A DNA stretch of 64,000 nucleotides from Clostridiales bacterium (GCA_017649645.1 JAGCGK010000120.1:1-64000); one strand, 5' to 3'. Shown: positions 22,799 through 31,825, counted from the stretch's first letter. Made by a program: numbers and translations. Notes: a model not told the origin generated them from the letters alone.

Positions 22799-24757
22799 AT
22801 GAATCTTAAAACAGCTTTCGACTCCAGATTTAAGATCGGAGCCGCAATTTCCCGCATGAATCTTGAGTGTCGCGGAAACATGAAATTTCTTCTCGATCAA
22901 TTCAACAGTTTCACTGCCGAGAACGACATGAAACCGATGTTTTTCCTGGATACCGAAGAGAATCTGAATGACCCGAAAAAGTACGATCTCGAACCATGTC
23001 TTTGTTTTGACTTCGCTGTTCCGTACTTAGAGTTTTCGAGAAAGAATAATATACCGATGAGAGGCCACACGCTTCTTTGGCACAACCAGACTCCAAAGTG
23101 GTTCTTCTACAACGATTACGACGAGGGCAAGGGCCTGGTCGACAGAGACAAGATGCTCATAAGGCTCGAAAACTACATCAAGGGCGTGCTGACCTTCGTG
23201 CAGGAGAATTACCCGGGTCAGATATACGCATGGGATGTGTGTAACGAGATCATCGACGAGGGCGATTTCAGAAAGTCTCTCTGGCTCAAGGTCGTGGGCG
23301 AGGATTTCTTCATCAAGGCTTTTGAGTTCGCCCGCAAATATGCTTCTCCAGAAGTGAAGCTCTTCTATAACGACTACAATACATACGAGGAATGGAAGCG
23401 TGACCTCATCTTAGAGAAAGTCCTGAAGCCTCTTATCAAGAAGGGACTTGTGGACGGTATGGGAATGCAGTCTCACCTTCTGATGAATGAGCCTGAGCTG
23501 TCGCTTTATGAGAAGGCTCTTCATATGTACGGTGCACTCGGGATCGAAGTTCATGTAACCGAGCTCGACATCCATAATGCGGATCATTCTGAAGAGTCCA
23601 TGAACAAGCTCGCTGAAAGATATAAGGAACTTTTCACCATTCTCGTTAAGGCAAAGGACGAAGGCAAAGCCAACGTTACGTCGGTAACTTTCTGGAATCT
23701 TCTTGATCAGTTCTCATGGCTTACGGGATTTAGGAAAGAAAGAAGCCATCCGCTCCTTTTCGAAGGAAAATGCGAGGCTAAGAAAGCATACTACAGCGTT
23801 CTCGAGACCGTGGTCGACAAGGATAAGATCGACAAGTGGGTCCCGCCTTATTCCGATGACGAATTGAGGATGATCACGCCGCTGGATTACTTCAGGGACA
23901 TGCAAAAACTCATGTATCACAGACTCAACATCGAGCCTGGTCTTGATCTGTACTATGAGGAATTCGGATTCGGCGATAACTATATCCTCTCTGCCCAGGT
24001 AGGATTCTATCCGTTCGGAATGCAGCAGCACCTGGCTAGGATGGGATATCACGTTATCTGCATCACGCTCAGAGGATTCTACCCTTCATCCTACGTAACC
24101 GAAGATTACGGTGACAGATGGTATGATATTTTCGCGAAGGACGTCGTCACTGTAGCAGACAAACTTCATATCGATAAATTCGTTTACATGGGTGCATCCC
24201 ACGGTGCAGGCGTCGGCTGGCATCTGATGCTCAATAACCCTGAGCGCGTTACGGGATTTATCGCATGCGTACCGGGTCCTCACTCGATAGACGAAGGTGC
24301 CATGTCCATCCGCCAGATGCTCCTGTCGGGTATCATCAAGGAAGCTCCCCCGATGGATCCGCCGATCGACAACGATCCTCTTCGTGAAGAGAGAAGGAAT
24401 TTCAGAGCAATGCACATCTCTCATAATCTCGAGCCTGATCCGCGTGAGAAAGCCATCGATTACGGAAGGCCGCTCATGAAGTATAAGAACGAAGAAAAGC
24501 TTCGCGAGATGCTCCACACGATACAGGTGCCGACCCTGATCTTAGGTGCAACCGATGATCCGATAAGTACACCTGAGCTTATGCTCCGTGCAGCAAAAGA
24601 ACTTCCTCACTGCAAGATGATCATGTACTCTAACACGGGACATAATATCGATACCGATCTGGTCGAAGAGTTGAGCGACGAAGCTGACAGATTCATCAAG
24701 CAGGTACAAAAAGACGGTCGTGTTTACCGCATAAATGATCAAATGCCCAGAATATAG
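22799..24757 (+). CDS. GH10 endo-xylanase fused to an alpha/beta-hydrolase
   Basis: Residues 1-345 form a glycoside hydrolase family 10 domain: MRGHTLLWHNQTP, WDVCNEIIDE with acid/base E150, VTELDIH with nucleophile E255, and FWNLLDQFSW. Residues about 360-652 form an alpha/beta-hydrolase with YMGASHGAGVGW (nucleophile S467), LILGATDDPIS and NTGHNID (catalytic His region), plausibly an esterase that removes acetyl, feruloyl or methyl groups. GH10 hydrolyses beta-1,4-xylan backbones. There is no signal peptide, so the enzyme should be cytoplasmic and act on imported oligosaccharides. The ATG at 22799 has GGGAGG 8 nt upstream. Confidence 0.9.
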   Translation: MNLKTAFDSRFKIGAAISRMNLECRGNMKFLLDQFNSFTAENDMKPMFFLDTEENLNDPKKYDLEPCLCFDFAVPYLEFSRKNNIPMRGHTLLWHNQTPKWFFYNDYDEGKGLVDRDKMLIRLENYIKGVLTFVQENYPGQIYAWDVCNEIIDEGDFRKSLWLKVVGEDFFIKAFEFARKYASPEVKLFYNDYNTYEEWKRDLILEKVLKPLIKKGLVDGMGMQSHLLMNEPELSLYEKALHMYGALGIEVHVTELDIHNADHSEESMNKLAERYKELFTILVKAKDEGKANVTSVTFWNLLDQFSWLTGFRKERSHPLLFEGKCEAKKAYYSVLETVVDKDKIDKWVPPYSDDELRMITPLDYFRDMQKLMYHRLNIEPGLDLYYEEFGFGDNYILSAQVGFYPFGMQQHLARMGYHVICITLRGFYPSSYVTEDYGDRWYDIFAKDVVTVADKLHIDKFVYMGASHGAGVGWHLMLNNPERVTGFIACVPGPHSIDEGAMSIRQMLLSGIIKEAPPMDPPIDNDPLREERRNFRAMHISHNLEPDPREKAIDYGRPLMKYKNEEKLREMLHTIQVPTLILGATDDPISTPELMLRAAKELPHCKMIMYSNTGHNIDTDLVEELSDEADRFIKQVQKDGRVYRINDQMPRI

Positions 24758-24795
24758 TAGCCGGTTTTCGTTTATCGATAAAAGGTTAGTCGTTC

Positions 24796-25449
24796 TTACC
24801 ACATGAACCGATCAATAAAATCGTGAATATAGAGGAATCTGCATCCGGCATTACGTGCCGTTTGCAGATCCTTTTTTTCGTCTCCGACAAAAAGGATCAA
24901 AGTAGCATCAACGCCAAAATGCTCCGCGATCTTATCGATACCCGCCTTATTCGGCTTACGGTAACCGCAGCTCTCGGATGACATATAAAGATCCAGAAGA
25001 TCCGTCACTTCAGTTATCGCACTTTTAAATATCCTGTCCGGCATTCCGCTTGGAAGATCCGTAAGACAGGCAACTTTAGCGCCGTTTGCTTTACATAGAT
25101 CAATGATGTTTTTTGTGTATTCGAAGATCCTCGGTCTCAGTATAAGTCCGGAAAAGAAATCGTCCGCGACTTTGCCGATCTTCGGCTTTTGATCCCAGTC
25201 CGCTATAGCTTCGCCGAATATCACTTCGGGTGCGAACTCCACTTCCCTTCCCGTGAGCCTCGGGTTAAATGACCGCATGATCTCAGCCGATCTTTTTATC
25301 TTTTCTTCAGGGATATTTAATCCGTTGGCCTTTGATATTTCTCGAAAACCATCGCAGTAGAATCCGCTCCAGTCAAGCGGCATTCCCTCATACTCCATAA
25401 GCGTTCCGCCAAGATCGAAAACTACAACTTTGTGATCAAAACCGCTCAT
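24796..25449 (-). CDS. HAD-superfamily hydrolase
   Basis: The 217-aa protein has a HAD core and cap: motif I VVFDLGGTL, motif II VACLTDLPSG, motif III lysine in GYRKPNKAGIDKI, and motif IV FVGDEKKDLQTARNAG. Motif I has Gly where the second Asp (general acid/base) normally stands, as in a subset of HAD proteins, so phosphatase activity is uncertain. Its substrate is unknown. GGAGATAT precedes the ATG. It faces the GH10 gene without an obvious terminator between them. Confidence 0.85.
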   Translation of the reverse strand: MSGFDHKVVVFDLGGTLMEYEGMPLDWSGFYCDGFREISKANGLNIPEEKIKRSAEIMRSFNPRLTGREVEFAPEVIFGEAIADWDQKPKIGKVADDFFSGLILRPRIFEYTKNIIDLCKANGAKVACLTDLPSGMPDRIFKSAITEVTDLLDLYMSSESCGYRKPNKAGIDKIAEHFGVDATLILFVGDEKKDLQTARNAGCRFLYIHDFIDRFMW

Positions 25450-25505
25450 ATATCTCCTCTTTCAGATCCTTATCTGAAACCATTATACCTTATCGTTTTC
25501 GGGTA

Positions 25506-25570
25506 TTGACTTTCCCCGCCTTCGTGCTATCATATGAACAGATATTCATATGAACAATAATTCATTTGTT
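25506..25570 (+). promoter_or_regulatory. Methyltransferase promoter with the shared TetR-like operator
   Basis: TTGACT (25506-25511), a 16-bp spacer and TATCAT (25528-25533) form the promoter. CATATGAACA occurs at 25531-25540 and 25547-25556, and ATTCATTTG at 25560-25568. The 26-bp unit matches the exporter operator (6926-6951, reverse strand) with one difference and includes ATATGAA-N6-TTCATAT. It overlaps the -10 and start site, as expected for repression. Confidence 0.75.
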
Positions 25571-25582
25571 AGGAGAAGCAGT

Positions 25583-26179
25583 ATGTTTTGGAATAGGATC
25601 GCACCTGTGTATGATGTTTTCGAGAAGGTATATAACAACAAGGTCATCAAGGAGACCGCCAGAATATGTGCAGGTCACATGAGCGATACCGATGATGTTT
25701 TGGAATGTGCGTGCGGCACAGGACTTATCACGAGCAGCACAGCGCCGAAGACACGTCATTATGTGGCTACGGATTTCTCGAAGAATATGCTCAAAAAATG
25801 CATGAAGAAAATGAAGGGTCAATATAATACGGAGTTTAATTTCGCGGATATCAACGATCTGGAATTCGAAGATAACTCTTTTGATAAGGTCATTGCGGGA
25901 AACGTGATCCATCTTCTCGATGATCCGAAGAAAGCAATGAAGGAATTGGAGCGTGTCGTAAAGCCGAACGGTCTTCTCATCATCCCGACATACATCAACA
26001 AGGAAAACAGGATGGCAACAGGACTTGCCGGAACATTTAACAAGATGGGAGCGAATTTCAAAAGGCAGTTCGATATCGATTCGTACAGACTATTTTTCGA
26101 GGATATGGGATACGATAATGTATCTTATGAGATAGCAGACGGAAAGATGCCGTGCGCAGTAGCCGTTATAAGGCTATGA
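25583..26179 (+). CDS. Class I SAM-dependent methyltransferase
   Basis: The 198-aa protein has the SAM-binding motif VLECACGTGLIT, an acidic residue after beta-2 (YVATDFSKNML), NFADINDLEF, and the post-III segment VVKPNGLLIIPTYIN. The fold resembles UbiE/Trm-type small-molecule methyltransferases. The start is the ATG at 25583 with AGGAG 7 nt upstream; an in-frame ATG at 25550 lies in the operator. It shares its operator with the ABC exporter at 6.2 kb, so it may modify or detoxify the compound that the exporter removes, or modify membrane lipid. The substrate is unknown. Confidence 0.85.
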   Translation: MFWNRIAPVYDVFEKVYNNKVIKETARICAGHMSDTDDVLECACGTGLITSSTAPKTRHYVATDFSKNMLKKCMKKMKGQYNTEFNFADINDLEFEDNSFDKVIAGNVIHLLDDPKKAMKELERVVKPNGLLIIPTYINKENRMATGLAGTFNKMGANFKRQFDIDSYRLFFEDMGYDNVSYEIADGKMPCAVAVIRL

Positions 26180-26184
26180 TACGG

Positions 26185-26967
26185 TCACTTGATCTTCTTG
26201 AAGATGGAATACTCCGCCCAGCTGTACTGGGTCATATACTCGCCCTGATAGGAATTAAGTATCGTGCTGTCGCCTTCAAGATATTTAAAGTAGTCGCACT
26301 CAATGAACTTAGGATTGATACCGACCTGACCGCGCTGTCTTACAAGGACATTCTCACAGCCGAGTTCACTTAAAGTATTGGTCAGATCCTGTCTTAATTT
26401 CTTAAGGTAATCCTGTCGATCCACGCCGAAATCATCGTCAGCCCAGATAACTGCAATAACTTCGTTGATGGAGCACATGGCTCCCCTTCTGTCGATAAGA
26501 TAAGCAAGAAGTTCTTTGGTCTTTTTATATTTGAACTTGATAGGTTCTCCGTTATGATAGACTTCAAAATTACCGAATGTTACAGCCTTAAGCATGCCTG
26601 AATCCAGGACAGAACCGTACCTTAAGGTCTCAAGCGCTTTCTTGATCTTCTCGGCTGTAACAGGCTTCATGATATAAGCTGACGCATATAGTGAAAAAGC
26701 TTCACCGGTAAAATCACCATAACCCGTAACGAATACGATATTTACCTTAGGATTTACGGCCTGAATGTTCTTAGCCAAAGTGATACCGTTGACATCTCTC
26801 ATCTCAATATCGAGAAAGGCGATATCACAACCGTGCCTGCCGACGAAGACCTCGGCTTCGTCAGTCCTTCTGAAGGAATTAATGGTCTCATTGGGAAGAT
26901 TCTCCTGTATGGCAGATACAAGCGCCTCCAAAGATAACTTCTCATCATCTACAGCTATAATAATCAT
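26185..26967 (-). CDS. Response regulator with SARP-like DNA-binding domain
   Basis: The 260-aa protein has a receiver domain (VDDE, phospho-acceptor D53 in IAFLDIEM, VTGYGD, KPVTAEKI), then from about 130 a winged-helix domain of the SARP/OmpR type (FGNFEVYHNGEPIKFKYKK, then TKELLAYLIDRRGAMCSI) and a short C-terminal stretch like the start of a bacterial transcriptional activator domain (IECDYFKYLEGD...YQGEYMTQYSWAE). It is the last gene of the pilus operon, 4 bp after its kinase. SARP-type regulators bind direct repeats with an 11-bp period just upstream of the -10; such repeats precede both the adhesin and the pilin genes, so this is the likely pilus activator. Confidence 0.87.
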   Translation of the reverse strand: MIIIAVDDEKLSLEALVSAIQENLPNETINSFRRTDEAEVFVGRHGCDIAFLDIEMRDVNGITLAKNIQAVNPKVNIVFVTGYGDFTGEAFSLYASAYIMKPVTAEKIKKALETLRYGSVLDSGMLKAVTFGNFEVYHNGEPIKFKYKKTKELLAYLIDRRGAMCSINEVIAVIWADDDFGVDRQDYLKKLRQDLTNTLSELGCENVLVRQRGQVGINPKFIECDYFKYLEGDSTILNSYQGEYMTQYSWAEYSIFKKIK

Positions 26968-26971
26968 TCAA

Positions 26972-28384
26972 TCAATCTCCTTGTGCTTTGACAGCAGCCG
27001 GAACAGAGTCATTACCGACATTTATTTCCTTCTCAGCAGGCAATTTAGGAACGGTAATTACAGCCGTAGTTCCCCTGCCCTTTGATGAGAATATCTCCAG
27101 TTTTCCCTTTACTCTTTTCTCGATCCTGAGACGGACATTATCAATTCCTATATGGGAACGTTCGTCATTGTGATGATATTTGTCTGTATCAAAACCTACA
27201 CCGTTATCGATAACATAGATGTAGAAATTGTCCGGATCTTCAATGGTCCTTATGACAAGTTTTCCGCCGTTAGAGCTCTTGGCGATACCGTGCTTAACTG
27301 CGTTTTCGGCCAGAGGCTGAACTACCAGCATCGGGATATGGAAATCCGAAGGACCGATATCATATTCGATCTCAAGCTCATCATCAAAACGGAGCTTCTC
27401 GAGATCAAGATAGTTCTTGACATGCTCGAGTTCTTTGCTGAACGGTGCGAGTTCATTTGATACAAGAGAATCGATATTAGCTCTCAGGTAACTCGAGAAG
27501 ATATCGATGGCTGTCTGAGCAAGTTTTGAATCCTTGGCACAGAGATAATAGATGATGTTCAGCACATTAAAAACGAAATGCGGCTGCATCTGGGTAATTA
27601 CCATATTGAGCTGGAGATTCTCGATCTCTTCCTTCTTCTCGGCAATGATCTTGTTCTGGGATAAAAGGACCACATTCTGCTGGAGCACTTTTTTATTCAA
27701 TTCGATCTCGGAGAAAGTTACACGAATGTTATTAACAATAAAGATGGAAATAAGTGAGATAGCCATTCCGATATTCAGAAGTCCTATTCCGGGTTTAAGC
27801 ACTACCTGAAGAACGATCATTATGACCGGGACGGTAACATATAGGCAAAGACTTACTATCTGCTTAGCGGCAAGCTTTTTCGAGCAGGAAATGATCTGAA
27901 TGATGATCAAACTAAAAAGGATTCCCGAGAAAACAAACGCTAACGCATAAAAAGATTCCCTGTGGTATACGTTATGCTCATCGATATAGTAGTACCAGTG
28001 AGTGTATTTGGCGGAAATGATGCTGAACAGAGCCGCGATCGCAGCTACAAAATAAGTAATAAGGGAAACGGCTCCGGGAGCCCTGTTCGAGTCAGCCAGA
28101 TGTCTTACGTAAGTAACAAACAAAGCAACCATCAAGTACTGCAAAATGAGAGTGGCGAGCATCGAGATGTCAAACAGGATATGAGCCCATTTCTCATCAA
28201 CGCCCTGACTTACAACAACGCCTACGTCAAATGCCAAAGTCAGAGCAGTAACAAACTGCATGATACACATGGAGAAGTCTGCGTTGGTATTGATTTTACG
28301 CACAACGAAAAAGTATATTCCGATTCCGGAACATATAAGAACTCCCCATAGTTCAAAAGAAGCCAGTAAGAACTCTATAGTCAT
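26972..28384 (-). CDS. LytS-type sensor histidine kinase of the pilus locus
   Basis: The 470-aa protein has about seven membrane helices (residues 8-220), a coiled coil (about 222-258), a His_kinase (PF06580-like) domain with H269 in TQMQPHFVFNVLN, and an ATPase domain with VVQPLAENAVKHGI and DNGVGFD. Its start overlaps the sortase stop (ATGA). It would phosphorylate the adjacent SARP-type regulator. The N-terminal membrane sensor lacks a large external domain, suggesting a membrane-embedded or small hydrophobic signal. Confidence 0.88.
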   Translation of the reverse strand: MTIEFLLASFELWGVLICSGIGIYFFVVRKINTNADFSMCIMQFVTALTLAFDVGVVVSQGVDEKWAHILFDISMLATLILQYLMVALFVTYVRHLADSNRAPGAVSLITYFVAAIAALFSIISAKYTHWYYYIDEHNVYHRESFYALAFVFSGILFSLIIIQIISCSKKLAAKQIVSLCLYVTVPVIMIVLQVVLKPGIGLLNIGMAISLISIFIVNNIRVTFSEIELNKKVLQQNVVLLSQNKIIAEKKEEIENLQLNMVITQMQPHFVFNVLNIIYYLCAKDSKLAQTAIDIFSSYLRANIDSLVSNELAPFSKELEHVKNYLDLEKLRFDDELEIEYDIGPSDFHIPMLVVQPLAENAVKHGIAKSSNGGKLVIRTIEDPDNFYIYVIDNGVGFDTDKYHHNDERSHIGIDNVRLRIEKRVKGKLEIFSSKGRGTTAVITVPKLPAEKEINVGNDSVPAAVKAQGD

Positions 28385-29772
28385 CTCTTATTTCCTTCAG
28401 GCTTAGGCATCTGTGCAACTTCATCCGGTGTAAGAATTCTATTACCTCTGTAGACAAAAAACAATATGTCTACTGTTAACATAATAACACTAATTCCTAT
28501 CATAAGCGGAGTATAACTATCACACATTACAACCGGGGCTGTCATGTCCTGAGTAAGGAAAAATACCACGAGAGCCACGACGGCCATGATGATCTCGAGA
28601 GCAGATCCCCAGTTCATTCTTCTACTGAATCTCTTAAGCTTTTTCTTGATATCATCACCATATTTAACGATAGCCATTGCATCGGCACCGTCATAACCGT
28701 ATCCGTTGTAGATATCTTTGACCTTACGTGCTACCGTAATCTGCCTGAACTTAAGGCCCGTCTTCGCGAGCGGAAGGACAACCAGGACGCAGTAGACCAA
28801 ACATACAAGGTTAAGGAAACCCCAGCTGTCGGCACCAAAAGGATGTCCTATTGCTTTTAACTTCTCGATCACGGAAGGCTCATTGTCACCGTTATCTCCA
28901 TTATTACCAAGACTGCTGTCGGCTCCGAGTATATCATTAAAATCCACCGGCGTTGCCTTACAGAAAACAACTATTCTTCCGTTTGTGATAGCCGACTCAC
29001 AGGTTGAAAGAGCAATGATCATTGCTGGATCACCCGACTTCTGCAGATCATCCAATACAGCAGGACCTTCAGTCTCAAACAACTCCATGGCCTCTTTGTC
29101 GGATTCGCTCAATTGTTTAACGTAATCGGAATTTGCATGAATATATTCGATCCTCTCACTGATCTTGAGCTTATCGATACTGTAAACATTCTCATCATAA
29201 GCATCAGTCATCATCTCAGCGAAAACTTCAAGCTTATAGTATCTGCCGGCTGCGTAGAGCCAGCCCTCAATATGAGAATTGAAATAATCTTCTTTTTTGT
29301 ACTTCTCAAGATCACCGAACATGGCACCGTTATCCATGTGGTGTCCGAAAATAATATTATACGGATCGCTCAGATCTTCCGAGTTCTCCGTCTTCATGTA
29401 GATAGCACCGGTAATACTGGATTTACCGTAGATATCCTTAGATGCGTATTCGAGGTCATCTTCACCCTGTACAAAAGGATAATCGATATTCGTATCATAA
29501 ATCGTTATCCATCCCCTGGCATCAGGATTGACCTCTTTCAGCTGGCTGAATCCGTCCTGATCATAATCACTGCCATTTCCGTTATCATCGTTTTCGATGA
29601 CAGGGATCGGCTTATACTGTTTAAGCTCATAGGACGAGAAAGCATGTCTATTGATATAGAATGAATCGTAAAGGGAATAAGCGGCAAATAAGATTATAAC
29701 CGTGGCAACGACGGCTACGATAACCTTCATAACCGTCTCGATGATCTTAACTAAGCCGCATATAGTTTTCAT
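28381..29772 (-). CDS. Class B sortase with C-terminal membrane segments
   Basis: The 463-aa protein has an N-terminal membrane anchor (about 15-38) and a sortase domain about 75-275: YPFVQGEDDLEYASKDI, His144/145 in IIFGHHMDNGAMFG, catalytic C258 in IALSTCES, and R266 in GRIVVF. This is the class B signature. Pilus-associated class B sortases polymerise pilins. Unusually the domain is followed by ~190 residues with about three more membrane helices (GFLNLVCLVYCVLVVLPLA; ALEIIMAVVALVVFFL; LMIGISVIMLTVDILFFVY) and a cytoplasmic loop. It lies between the SipA-like gene and the kinase, to which it is coupled. Confidence 0.9.
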   Translation of the reverse strand: MKTICGLVKIIETVMKVIVAVVATVIILFAAYSLYDSFYINRHAFSSYELKQYKPIPVIENDDNGNGSDYDQDGFSQLKEVNPDARGWITIYDTNIDYPFVQGEDDLEYASKDIYGKSSITGAIYMKTENSEDLSDPYNIIFGHHMDNGAMFGDLEKYKKEDYFNSHIEGWLYAAGRYYKLEVFAEMMTDAYDENVYSIDKLKISERIEYIHANSDYVKQLSESDKEAMELFETEGPAVLDDLQKSGDPAMIIALSTCESAITNGRIVVFCKATPVDFNDILGADSSLGNNGDNGDNEPSVIEKLKAIGHPFGADSWGFLNLVCLVYCVLVVLPLAKTGLKFRQITVARKVKDIYNGYGYDGADAMAIVKYGDDIKKKLKRFSRRMNWGSALEIIMAVVALVVFFLTQDMTAPVVMCDSYTPLMIGISVIMLTVDILFFVYRGNRILTPDEVAQMPKPEGNKR

Positions 29773-29798
29773 CTTATGCCCCTATACAATTTAATTGA

Positions 29799-30377
29799 TT
29801 ACAAGTTATTACGCCTGATTACCGTAACTACCGATCCTTTGATCTCTTTTTCCGTTACGGTGCCGTAGTAACGGCTGTCCTCTCCACCCTCTCGTTTATC
29901 TACAAGGATGAAATATTCACCTTTCGGAACTGTCTGAGGGAATTCCTCATATCCTTCATAGCGAGGGGTCGTATAGAATATCTTTGGCTCGTTGATTACA
30001 TTACCGTTAACGACCAGGTTAGCTTCATCAGTGATATCAACCGTGTCGCCTCCAACGGCTATAACTCTGCCAAGATAGATAGTATCATTTTTCTTGATGA
30101 TCACGACTTCATTGATGTCGTATTTATTATCCAATCGGAAATACAAAAGAAGATCTCCGTAATCGATCCTTGGAGTCATATCATTTGAAGGAGCCTTCAT
30201 GATTCCGAAAACAACTCCCAGCATGAGCCATACAATGATTATGATGATCAGTATGCTCAAGAGTGAAAAGTGGAGAGATCTCATCTGAGAATTGGCTTTA
30301 CCAATCGTTTTCTGCGCATTGAATGCTACAGAATTCTCCTCATTTCTCTTCTCTACAGGATTACCATTGTCGCTCAT
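29799..30377 (-). CDS. SipA-like pilus assembly protein (signal peptidase I fold, catalytic dyad lost)
   Basis: The 192-aa protein has a cytoplasmic N-terminus, one membrane helix (about 36-59) and a signal peptidase I domain (NDMTPRIDYGDLL; YLGRVIAVGGDTVDI; YFILVDKREGGEDSRYYG). Active enzymes have Ser just before the conserved Met (SMxP) and Lys before the Arg-Val (KRV). Here these positions are D66 (NDMTP) and G103 (LGRV). The same Asp and Gly substitutions are known from Streptococcus pyogenes pilus SipA, a non-peptidase helper needed for pilus polymerisation. Its place between the pilin and class B sortase genes matches that system. I therefore call it a pilus chaperone, not a peptidase. 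Confidence 0.88.
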   Translation of the reverse strand: MSDNGNPVEKRNEENSVAFNAQKTIGKANSQMRSLHFSLLSILIIIIIVWLMLGVVFGIMKAPSNDMTPRIDYGDLLLYFRLDNKYDINEVVIIKKNDTIYLGRVIAVGGDTVDITDEANLVVNGNVINEPKIFYTTPRYEGYEEFPQTVPKGEYFILVDKREGGEDSRYYGTVTEKEIKGSVVTVIRRNNL

Positions 30378-30412
30378 ATAGCTACCTCTTAACTCACCAA
30401 TGTTTTAAATAA

Positions 30413-30441
30413 GGTACGGATGCATTTTCAGCATCCGCACC
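30413..30441 (-). terminator. Partial terminator between pilin and sipA-like genes
   Basis: On the minus strand GGTGCGGATGC pairs with GCATCCGTACC around a 7-nt loop, followed by TTATTTAAA. The weak U tail suggests partial termination, which would give more pilin than assembly proteins. Confidence 0.55.
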
Positions 30442-30490
30442 TCTTATTACATTTTAACCGATTAATCTAACAACCGAATCTTGTCCCGGT

Positions 30491-31732
30491 TCAAGCCTGA
30501 TCTTCTTTTCTCTTAGTTGTACAAACTACCATGAGTCCTACACCGAATCCAAGGAGGATTACGAATGGAACTACTGCAAGTGCAACACCTGTAGGTGAGA
30601 TAAGTGCCAAAGTGTTGGTGAACGTTACATCAAAGTTTGCGTCTGCAGGTGTATCAACAGCTGTAGTATTGATCGATACATCCGTATCACCTGTTGTCTC
30701 ATTATAGTTCACGAGCAGATCAGATACATTATCATCTGCGCCATCAGTCGTTACATAGTATGCTGCTGTAGCAATATCATTTGTCTCAATGATATCTACT
30801 CTGGTTCCGCAAGGAATGCCCTCATAAGTTACGGAATTTTCGTGAGCAATTGTTGTCGTTACATCATCCATAGCAACAGGATCAGTTGTGTAAGAAGCTA
30901 CCAGATTGAAGCTTCCTGTTACGTTCGTATCCTTTGTGAATACGAACTCGAACGGGAATCCGTGACCTTCATTGATACTGTCATTCACAAGATCCTTCGT
31001 TACGGTTACATTGTATGTGTAGTAAGAATCTGCCGTAAGATCGTCTGTTTGAACAAAACCTTCTGTCTTAACTGCTTCATCAACAGTATCTGTTTGTGCG
31101 TCCTGACTTCCATCGATATTGTTATTGTTCTCGAAAAGAACATATCCGTAGATCTTATAGCCAGGCTCTTCATTAGCCTTGGCATCTCTTACATAAACAT
31201 CAAGATAACGCACTTCAGCAATATCACCATCAGTTACACCGACAGCTGCCTTGTTAGCGCATGTCTCAGTGATCTGATAACGATAAACGCCTGCACCTAA
31301 ACCTTCACCGGAGAAACTAACGTTAGAAAGATCTATGGTGATATCTTTTCTGTTAGGTGTACCAGTTGGTGATACATCGATCATCTCGGTCGATGTCCAG
31401 GAGATCGTCTGTGTTATTGTAGCTCCGGCAGGGCCTGGCTTAGTTGTAGCCTTTACTCCGTCTACATCTGTTATTACCTTCTGAGCATCGATACCTGCTA
31501 TAGCGTAAGTATATGTTACGTTTGGAGCATACACTTCTGTTGTTTCCGGATTATAACCTGTAAGTTCCTTCTCAATAATAAGAGAAGTAGTAAGTGCAGT
31601 AGCCGGATCTTTGTCGCCTATGACATTGCCATTTCCGTCTATATTTTCAACGGCCAACGAGGTTATTCCCATCGCTGTAACTACGGCAATGGCAATGCAT
31701 ATGCTTGTCATTTTGCGTAATATACGTTTCAT
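30491..31732 (-). CDS. Major pilin, FctA/Spy0128-like, with ISPTG sorting signal
   Basis: The 413-aa protein has a signal peptide (MKRILRKMTSICIAIAVVTA...SLA). Two FctA-like beta domains follow: the first (about 45-205) opens SLIIEKELTGYN and ends in a YQITE segment and a long tail; the second (about 230-375) opens YTYNVTVTKDLVN and ends VTFTNT. The Lys near the start (EKEL, TKDL), the Glu in YQITE, and the terminal Asn (FTNT) are the residues that form isopeptide bonds in such pilins. The C-terminus is a cell-wall sorting signal: ISPTG at 378, a hydrophobic helix, and KRKEDQA. The ISPTG resembles the xVPTG motif of class B sortase pilins. It has its own activator-type promoter. Confidence 0.88.
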   Translation of the reverse strand: MKRILRKMTSICIAIAVVTAMGITSLAVENIDGNGNVIGDKDPATALTTSLIIEKELTGYNPETTEVYAPNVTYTYAIAGIDAQKVITDVDGVKATTKPGPAGATITQTISWTSTEMIDVSPTGTPNRKDITIDLSNVSFSGEGLGAGVYRYQITETCANKAAVGVTDGDIAEVRYLDVYVRDAKANEEPGYKIYGYVLFENNNNIDGSQDAQTDTVDEAVKTEGFVQTDDLTADSYYTYNVTVTKDLVNDSINEGHGFPFEFVFTKDTNVTGSFNLVASYTTDPVAMDDVTTTIAHENSVTYEGIPCGTRVDIIETNDIATAAYYVTTDGADDNVSDLLVNYNETTGDTDVSINTTAVDTPADANFDVTFTNTLALISPTGVALAVVPFVILLGFGVGLMVVCTTKRKEDQA

Positions 31733-31791
31733 AATAGGTTCCTCCTCATCTAAAAATCTTATTTGAGTTTTGTAAAAGTTCTGTTAGTTCT

Positions 31792-31825
31792 TTTATATCA
31801 TCCGATTAGGGACAGATACGGGACA
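31792..31825 (-). promoter_or_regulatory. Pilin promoter with SARP-type repeats
   Basis: On the minus strand TGTCCC (31820-31825) and TGTCCC (31809-31814) have an 11-bp period, and 11 nt lie between the second unit and the -10 TATAAA (31792-31797). Spacing is identical to the adhesin promoter at 39093-39126. No good -35 is present, as expected for activator-dependent transcription. Confidence 0.7.
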
